From the NCBI GenBank assembly GCA_030549495.1, contig JAUIRK010000928.1, forward strand, positions 509,001 to 573,000: a DNA stretch of 64,000 nt, read 5' to 3'. The DNA is from Nectonema munidae (taxonomy: Eukaryota; Nematomorpha; Nectonematoida; Nectonematidae). Shown piece by piece: positions 56,551 through 64,000 of the stretch (the first letter of the stretch is position 1; each line of letters starts with the position of its first letter). The notes under the pieces were generated by a model that saw nothing but the letters and a program-made list of their open reading frames with translations, was not told the DNA's origin and searched no databases. Made by a program: the position numbers and the translations under genes.

Positions 56551-58256
56551 TCAATTGGTTGAGGCAGAAGAGGATGAGATTAAGTGATTGATTTGATTTG
56601 AGAGAATGCTCATTCGAGAAAGAGGAGACGCAGATATCGACGAAGCGTTGTTCTTCTCCACCTTGACGTACCTTCTCTTCACTTCGAGGAGATTGGAGGG
56701 CATCTTTTGTTGATAAAGGATTTTGGAGAAGGGCGAGTTGATTTCGTTGGCTGAATCGACATCATCTTTGGAAGAATCCATCATGTCCGAGCCCAAATGA
56801 TCACTGTATTCTTTGTTCAGGCTGCTGAAGCGGCCTCCTTCACCTCTTGCTCGGTTCAAAGCATGGCGATGACGCGATTCGTGCATGTATTTCTATGCAA
56901 CAACAACAAATAAAATAAATATCTATTGTATGTCGGATAAAAGTTATATCTGACTTTTGAGAGTAATCTATACAGAATAAGTGCTACCAAATTTATACCA
57001 CAAAATGTTTACTTCTTATGCTATAAAATGATGATAATGGAAACATTTTTCATATTAACAAAGAAGTTTAGCAGGAAAATTCATTAAGATTCGCAGTATC
57101 ATCGAAATATTGATAACACCACTGCATCCAAGATCAGAGTTGGTCTCAAATTTTTCCTAATCACACCCAACTCCTCAAGACAAAATATTTAATAAACGCA
57201 GCTTTTACTTCCAGTTTCGATGAAAGAAGGGCCACTCCACATGCTTACAAAATTGAAACTTTTTTTTCATTTTTAAAATAAATAAATCGGACTTCTATTC
57301 CTATTTTTTTTAGACAACTACTCTGTTTCCAACTCAAATCGCTTTATAATCTTCAACTCAGCAACCCTTATGTGTTTTACAATGGCAAAATGTTAAGGCA
57401 AGCTCTTACTCTTCTACAAGGGGATATTTTTCCAGTTAATTCCAACTTTTCTCTCGCCTTTCGCCTCTTAAGTATTCGCGAGTACTGCTTTGCGTTAACA
57501 TACAGCGTTTCATCTTCATTGCTTTCGTTGGGTTTGCTTTGGGCTTGAAAAATTTCGGAAGGAACCATCTTTATTCGCAGAAATAACATAACTATGCTTT
57601 TGATCAAGAGAAAACGTGCATTACAAAAATACCATTAGCGTAGCTGGAGAGTTATTCAGGCTCGACAAAACACCAGACAACTGACCAAGGTTATTAAGAA
57701 ACGTCAGCTGGGGCATGATATTCAGTGAAGCACCTAAAAGCAGCACAAGAAAATAATGCGTTTAAAAATATTCTCAACAATTCGCTTGAGATATTTTTCC
57801 CTCCTAACGAAAAATATTCCCTTTAGGAAGATTTATTTACAGTAAGTAGTGGTTTTAAGCTGAACATGAACAGACACTTACCATTATTATTTGCCGTCTC
57901 ATTGTTTGTTTGAATGTCATAAGACTGCGCCAAATTACCAGAAAAGGCATTTTGTTGACTAGGAGTTGGAGTGTCTGATGATGGCAAACTTTGTGTGGCA
58001 TTTGTTGAAGATTTCAGCAAAATATGCTGATTCGATGAATCTGATTGGATGAGATTTTTTGCAATAAGTTGATTGGAGGAAATAAGTTGAAGCTAAATGA
58101 AGGAGCAAAATTGTATCCATAAAAGTTATTTAATTAATATCTTACATTTTGTATTTGACCAGAGGGCGTTTGAATTTGGAAAGTTTGACCGTTAATACCT
58201 TGTTGGGACAAATTGATGTTGTTTGGAAGCTGGAAATTGGGAGGAAGTTGGAGAAT
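56551..58256 (-). CDS. NFYA: Nuclear transcription factor Y subunit alpha, 3' part
   Basis: Exons in transcript order: 58256-58146, 58092-57882, 57733-57633, 57568-57410, 56892-56551; 924 nt, 307 codons plus stop. NF-YA joins the NF-YB/NF-YC histone-fold pair and recognises CCAAT boxes. The conserved core is complete across the last junction: LYVNAKQYSRILKRRKAREK (subunit-binding helix), GKISPCRR|KYMHESRHRHAL and GEGGRF (DNA-binding helix and loop). Family members have IPKERR where this has ISPCRR. Upstream exons are Gln/Asn/Ser-rich (INGQTFQIQTPSGQIQ), like the activation domain, and LMMVPSE matches the MVMMVPG region before the core. The exon at 58256 has no start codon, so the 5' end is missing; a hAT remnant lies directly upstream. 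Introns of 53, 148, 64 and 517 nt. The C-terminus after GGRF is lineage-specific. Confidence 0.94.
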
Positions 58257-58429
58257 CTATGAAATATAAGATCATTAATAGTAATCTGAGCCCTAAGAAC
58301 TAAAATTTATATCAATCCCTAAACCAGGCCCAACTGTTCTTTACATTCAAATAAAGGTAACTTTTTATACATCTCTTGAGGTAAAATTTATGTAATGTTT
58401 AATATTATTTACTGCATTAACCTCTGGTA

Positions 58430-59240
58430 GAAAAAAGGAAGTTAAGTCTTTTGTGTTCTGAAGTGTTAGCATCTACTTCTCTAAAGCCCAGCAAAGTAAA
58501 GCTTGAACTGAATGAAGCACTCGAGTGCATGACTATTTTAAATATCAAGCTGAAAGATCCTGTTAAACGATACCTTTAGAAGGCCAATAGGAAAGGTCTG
58601 ATGACATACTATTAGAGGTAGTTTTATTGATTAGAAATTCGATCTTAAACTCTTTTGCAATTCAGCTTGATGAATCGATGGATGCTGCAAATTTAGTTCA
58701 GCATTGAGTCACTTACAATATGTATATGACAAGCACCTGGTAGACAACTTTTTGTTTTGCAAAACTCTTAGTAGTAGAACTGCAAAAGAAATATTTGCAA
58801 TTTTTTACAGCAAATGATATTAAGCCAGAACATGCACATGGAGTGTATACTGACCGTGCTCTAGCAAGTTCTTGTTTTATTCTAGTTTTCTCTCTGAAGC
58901 AAAAATCTCCAGATGTAATTGGTACCCGGTGCGCTATTCATCACCAAGCCTTAATAATGAAAACCATAACTGATGGGTTCAAAAATGTTCTCAATGAAGT
59001 CATTAAACTAGTGTTTTTAATTAAAGCAAATGCCGTTAACTCTTGTTTGTTTTCAAAGTTATGCAAAGAAAATGATTCCAAATTGAAAAACTCTTGCTGC
59101 ACTAAAATGTAAGGTGGCTTTCCAAAGAGTTTCAAAGCGATAGTATGCAAAAAAATCCACCAATTTCTGAAAAGCAAACCAGGCATGCATGTAAAATTGT
59201 CTGATGTGCGTTTTCGTAGATTTCTATCATTTTTATTGAA
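58430..59240 (+). pseudogene. hAT transposase remnant, ZBED5/SCAND3-like
   Basis: Degenerate plus-strand reading resembling the ZBED5/SCAND3 group of hAT (Buster-type) transposases. FAIQLDESMDAAN corresponds to the block with the first catalytic Asp (relatives read LQLDESTD). FFTANDI and the HGVYTDRALASS block follow; relatives have CTDGA at the second Asp. LKQKSPDVIGTRCAIHHQAL and KLVFLIKANAVNSCLFSKLC match the middle of the family, which continues to RFRRFLSFL-like text near 59220. A 105-codon frame is open (58795-59112) but earlier parts contain stops. The N-terminal BED finger was not seen. It lies just upstream of the first recognised NF-YA exon, on the opposite strand. Confidence 0.75.
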
Positions 59241-59384
59241 TATATTTGAATCTATGTATATTATTATTCAAAAAAATAAAATTATTTTTCTTTTGAAAAT
59301 CTATTTGATTCTTTCCTTCTTATTTTAATGTACACCGACTTCGCCATATCAATTGAATCTATGAATTGTTTTTACCTTGCGCTG

Positions 59385-59575
59385 CAAAAAAAAAAAAAAA
59401 AAACCCCCCTTTCTCAAAAAAATATTCCCAAAAAAAAAAAGGGGGGGGGAGGTAATAAAAATAAAAAAAAATACTTTCTATACCCTCAACACCAAAAAAC
59501 ACACACCCCCCCCCCCCCGCTCCCCCTCCCCCCCCCCCCATTCAAAAGAAAAAAAAAAAAAAATAAAAAAAAATC
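59385..59575. repeat. Homopolymer-rich low-complexity tract
   Basis: Consecutive A, C, G, A and C runs (for example 59386-59402 A, 59441-59449 G, 59506-59518 C, 59530-59539 C, 59549-59563 A). Similar in style to 35625-35765. Frames of 60-108 codons across it are spurious. Assembly or consensus error is possible. Confidence 0.7.
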
Positions 59576-59814
59576 GATTTTTTTGAGTTTAAACTTGAAT
59601 TTATTTTCCATGGTTAGCTTGCTTAAAAATTCGGCAGACTTATGTCTAAGATAACTTTTAAACCAATAAATCTAAATTTAACCTAGGTCAATCGTATAAA
59701 TTTAGATTTTAAGAGTTAAAAACAACCATTAATTTGATTTAAATTAATTTTTTGATGATTTACAGAATAACTTATTTTTTTATACTGGGGTTGACTTTTT
59801 TTTAAAAGAGTGCT

Positions 59815-59979
59815 ATAAACTCAATATAAAAATGCTTTTAAAATATTTTTTAGTTGTTGGTATCGCACCTATAGGGAGTAATAATCTTCTATAGCTGAAC
59901 AGATAAAATAGTTACGATTGGGAATCGAACCCAGACCATCTGAATCAATACTCTATACTTCTACCACTAGATGCTTATC
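59815..59979 (-). mobile_element. SINE-B copy 2
   Basis: On the minus strand it reads CATCTAGTGGTAGAAG (box A), GGTCTGGGTTCGATTCCC (box B), then GTAACTATTTTATCTGTTCA, GCTATAGAAG, TACTCCCTATAGGTGCGAT and ACAACTAAAAAATATT, the same order as the copy at 35431. tRNA stems are not conserved, so it is not annotated as a tRNA. Confidence 0.75.
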
Positions 59980-62910
59980 ATATACATATTGTACATAAAC
60001 GGGCTAAGCCAAGGTTGGAGCACCCATCGTATCATCAAGCTGAATTGTAATTTTGAATGCATAGAATATAAAAATTTAACTTCAAAATTAATAAAAAGTC
60101 GTTTACAGTAGAAAATATATAAACCAAATATAAAAGTATTCATAATTGGATACACAAATTATAAAAAAAATAAAAAAAACCTGAGGAGCGACTAATGGAT
60201 TTTGCGACATTTTAAACACAGAATATAAATAATATTTTACAAAAATACAGAGTTTACAATTATTAATTTTTTTCGATGTATATTTCTGAGGTTTTTACCA
60301 TATTGTCATTTCTTTAACACTAACCTTCTTAGTTTTCTTTTTTTTATATAAAAATAATAAATTTATTGGTTAACCCATTATAGCCTAGCTTTTTTCTTTG
60401 ATTTAATGCTAGGATACTGTTTTTTTATAAAATATTGTATGATATTTATTTAAATAAAATGCATATTACTTGAAATTCCATTTGCTAAAACATAGACAAA
60501 TATGAAGGCCAACATTAGATCTTACATATAGTCTTGAAACTTTTTTTTGCAAAAGGTATATTTTTTTATTTTTCTCCTTATGTTTTATCAGGAATATGAC
60601 TATTAGAAGAAAATATAATCTCCAGTAAAACTTTTGAGGATAATTTATCAGAACTTTTGTTATCAGAATTTTAAGATTACTACAAATAGTCTTTTATAGC
60701 AGACCTATTGAAATCAAGTGAGGATAATTAATTCCCATTTGAAAAATAATGCACGACCCAAGAGTTAACGATTACAATATCAAAATATTTTTTTGAATAT
60801 AACAAATTAGAACTTAGAGATACAATATTTTTAGATAAGCCAGTCTAAGTGGTCCACTCCTCTCTCTTATATTTTTATACTGCGCCATTATAAATATCTA
60901 TAGGGCAGGTATTTCATTTTTTCACTGGTTAACCTTTTTTTTTTTTAGCATTTTCAATATGGGGGCAGATTGATGATTGCTTGAAATAGTGAAAAATGAT
61001 GTTGTCATGCCAGTAAAAATAATTCCTAATTTTTTTTAAAGTTGTAGTCACAAGTTCTACAATTTTATCTTTTGAAAGATTTTTATCTTTCATGGATGAT
61101 TTGGAAGACTTTTTAACGTCCTCTACTTATGTTTCTAATCACATATTAAATATTACCTTTTTTTGTTTTTAATCAAATAGCAGAAATTATTTGACAATTT
61201 AAAATTTTTGATTGATTAGATTTTTTTATCCTTAAAAATAGCCGAATGCTCCTTCTTCTAGAATAAATTTAAATTTTAAGAAATGTTTGAAGAAAATATG
61301 AATTTTTGATCTATTTTTGACATTATAATGAATTTTTTTTAAGAGTCTTGCTATACTATTAAGGATTATGATTTTTTTATTAAAAATAAATGCCACCACT
61401 ATATTCTGAAAAGACAATATTTATATGTAGGATGGTAAAATATGTGAGGGAAAGTTAGAAGATTATAAGAAAAATTTCAAAGATAATATCATTAATAGAT
61501 AAAATATAGTCATATTTTACTTTTGTTATTTAGGGTGACGAAGGGAAGAGGAAAAAATGTATTGGAAAAAAAATTAATATTTCACATCACGACACATATG
61601 TAAATTCAAGGGAGTTGATAATTTCCCAAAAAAAATGCAAAGTATAAACTAATAAATGTTATAAAGATCTTAAGGCCAGACGGCCGCGAGTAGGTTACTT
61701 TAAGCTGAAAAAATATATTGAATAATATAAATACAATTATAAATTAAAAAGAAATAATGGAATTATATTTACAAGAAAAACAATTTTTGTCACAACAAAA
61801 AATTGTAGTGTGAGAATAAATGTTTTTTTACAAAATTTTTAAATGATAACAAAAAACATCAATATTATTAAATAAATAAATTTATTTTTGAAGAAATTTA
61901 TAAGTTTTAAAATAAATTGAGAATTCTGAATTAAATAAACGATAAAAGACACGTAATATGTGTTGTATTCGAAAAAAGTTAAGAGTAGTGCTCCCGAGAG
62001 GGTGATAAATTTTATTATACCACATGAGAATATAAAATATATTTTTCAGAAAGGTCAAGAGGGAGGGGGGAATGACATCAAGAGGATGGAGTAAGGCGTC
62101 GTTCTGCCCGCTCCGTTGGCTGCCCCGCACGACGAACGAAATGTTGTGATCCTTTTGAATCATAAATAATTGAATTCAGTTAAGTTCATATTGAATTGCC
62201 GTCTATTTAAATGTTGAAAGAGAATAATATGTATCCTTATGCTGTCTTTGTCGCTGTTTAACCCCTTGAGGAAAAATTCGATGAAATTTTATTTATTTTA
62301 ATCTTAAGATTTTGACTTATTTTTTTAAAATGGGCGTTTATTTATTCGTCTTATCGTAGGCATCTTCATTTACTTTGCAATTTTTTGTTTTCAGACAGGT
62401 CTAAAATTCGAATTTCAATAACATATATGAACCCTTTAACTCGGCTAAACAACAACTATATTAATACCTAATTTTTAAAATAAAACATGAAAATAAATAT
62501 AAGTCCTTCAATACAACGCTTCACTGCATTATAAATTTTTTTATTTTATTCAAAACTTTTACTTCGTATTTAGAACGTCTCTGGATTAAGTTATGTATAA
62601 AAGACATGTTAAAGATTGATGGGTATCCTAAAAAGTAGATGTGGTAATATAGAATAATGTTTACCTCCAGCCGCGTACATCGAATTATGAGCGGATTCTC
62701 TTTGGAAAGCTAAATCCTGGCATGATTATTACTTGGGCAAGAATCCTTGTACGTCTGCATTTATTATATGGGCTATATAATAAATATATTATGAATGATA
62801 AAATTCATTGAAATTTAAATAGTTGTATTTTTAACACTAATATTGTATTTATATCGGAATTTTAGTGCATTAGCTTTATATCAGAAGTCGGTGGTCCACC
62901 ACAGCGATTG
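59980..62910. other. No gene seen
   Basis: AT-rich. Upstream NF-YA exons could be hidden here but none was recognised. A 93-codon minus frame at 61882-62163 has no known domain. A TTAACCCATTATAGCC-type element end at 60370 has only a weak partner near 60765. Confidence 0.5.
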
Positions 62911-62918
62911 ATTATATC

Positions 62919-63171
62919 CAGTAGTGGGATTCAAATTTTTTGTCAGCCGGTTCTGTTACAAAAAGTCAAATTTGTCAACAAATAAACTGAACAATTTTGA
63001 TTATTTCCAAATAAAATTTTAAAATAATGGTTAAACAAGCATCATTATGATGGATGTTACTGTACGGTGTGTACTATATAGATAAATAAATATTTTACTG
63101 TTCGCCTAACTCACTAAATTCCTTGAGACGGTTCTAACGAAACGGTGCGAACCGGCTGAATCTCAATACTG
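62919..63171. mobile_element. hAT miniature element, 253 bp
   Basis: The left end CAGTAGTGGGATTCA and the reverse of the right end CAGTATTGAGATTCA form terminal inverted repeats, both followed by a CAGCCGGTTC block. The target duplication ATTATATC is exact (62911-62918 and 63172-63179). Non-coding. Confidence 0.88.
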
Positions 63172-63179
63172 ATTATATC

Positions 63180-64000
63180 TGTCAGGGTTTTTTTTAATCC
63201 TTTGATGAATACAGACCCCCATGGATTGGTTAATATGATCACTAATCCCCTTTAATTTACAGTGGAATAATTATAACATCCTAATTTCTTTAGAGCTGGG
63301 TTATAAATATGAAGAAATAATGAAATAAAATGTTTGCATTGATAACTTTATCATATTAATATAAATTTAAATTTCATAAATGACGATTATACAAGCAATT
63401 AGTTTTTCTTATAACTACGAGCGTGTATGCATATTTTAATTTTGTAATAATGCATGCAGAATATAAATAGTTTTGTTTTTATAATAAATTTTCCTTTGAA
63501 CGACCTTATATTTATGTTACTTTACATGTATAAGTTTTTTGAATATCTCAACTCTACATCCTTACTTTATCTACGTAGTCACATAGTTTGTTATTGAAAC
63601 ATTGTTCCTACGTTGTAGTTTTAATCCATAACAATTCTACAAACATGATGTCTTTGTCTATTTGGTAAGAACTTTGTAAAATTTGACATCTTTTAAACAT
63701 ACTTGGATAAGACTAGTTAGACTTGAAAATAAAATGACCACTGAATAGAAGTGATATTGTAGATCACTCTACAATATCTACCCTCTGGATCTTTTTAAGT
63801 TTGTTTCGACCCCTCAAAAAATATTTGATTATGTATATTATAACAGCATACAATAAACTTCCTTTGTATTATTCGTTTAATGACAAAAAATAAAAATGCA
63901 ATTTTTATTGAAATAGTTAACAGAAGAAACTTGTGAAAAATGAACACGCATAACATTACTGAGGATATGTTGTATAACAGGAGTATCGTGGATGTGTGAC
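63180..64000. other. No gene seen
   Basis: AT-rich DNA to the window edge without recognised exon, RNA gene or paired element ends. Confidence 0.55.

Noticed and set aside
59328-59654. Lys/Pro-rich frames of up to 108 codons
   Set aside because: They run through successive A and C homopolymers and have no domain or codon structure of a gene.
59900-59979. tRNA gene on the minus strand
   Set aside because: Box A and B are good but acceptor and anticodon stems do not pair, and the flanking body matches SINE-B at 35431.
60370-60768. Possible TTAA-bounded element
   Set aside because: The two supposed ends (CCCATTATAGCC and the reverse of GACCCAAGAG) match too poorly.
61882-62163. 93-codon minus-strand frame with an AT-poor start
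   Set aside because: No recognisable domain, no splice or promoter context; possibly a repeat fragment.
1-64000. CRISPR arrays, bacterial operons, LTR retroelements or Polinton-like elements
   Set aside because: None seen: no spaced short repeats, no paired long terminal repeats, no capsid- or integrase-like reading; the tandem arrays lack unique spacers.

Overview
The window is AT-rich, intron-containing animal DNA dominated by decayed mobile elements. Three host genes can be assembled exon by exon: a divergent prickle-type PET/LIM gene (+ strand, 19415-30071), the branch-point-binding splicing factor SF1 (+ strand, 11 exons, 39902-53540) and the 3' part of NF-YA, the sequence-specific subunit of the CCAAT-box factor (- strand, 56551-58256). 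SF1 and NF-YA converge tail to tail. These are metazoan nuclear genes. The base composition, 53-64 nt minimal introns, two tRNA-derived SINE families and many hAT-type miniature elements suggest an invertebrate with a repeat-rich genome. An arthropod is plausible, but the sequence does not fix the group.

Layout. 1-2130: nested direct duplications of AT-rich units. 2757-5371: a hAT-like miniature element and a foldback element. 5732-12000: a hAT-type element bounded by a perfect 8-bp target duplication, with a Jockey/CR1-like LINE lodged inside it on the - strand. 12130-14225: a second foldback element with a SINE inside. 14720-19350: a miniature hAT element, a SINE and unassigned DNA. 19415-30071: prickle-like gene, whose 6.5-kb first intron holds SINEs and two copies of one hAT miniature family in opposite orientation. 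31160-34106: a piggyBac element with matching ends and TTAA flanks, itself split by a hAT miniature element. 35042-35600: a SINE, a tRNA-like gene and a second SINE family. 35975-39151: two pieces of an RNase H-bearing LINE placed tail to tail, with a local duplication that carries a miniature element in one copy only. 39902-58256: SF1 and NF-YA with a C-poor, T-rich spacer between them. 58430-64000: a ZBED5/SCAND3-like hAT transposase remnant, a low-complexity tract, a SINE, a miniature hAT element with perfect target duplication and unassigned DNA.

How the genes relate. SF1 (3' splice-site recognition) and NF-YA (CCAAT-box transcription) are housekeeping nuclear factors, and Prickle belongs to planar cell polarity. 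They share no operon-like link; each is an independent multi-exon gene. Exon boundaries were chosen by GT/AG, reading phase and continuity with the known families; the summed CDS lengths of SF1 and NF-YA divide by three. The most unusual items are the divergent Prickle with a stretched first LIM finger but a kept CaaX tail, a tRNA(Gln)-like gene with a Glu (UUC) anticodon, and several nested transposons whose ends and target duplications can be read directly.
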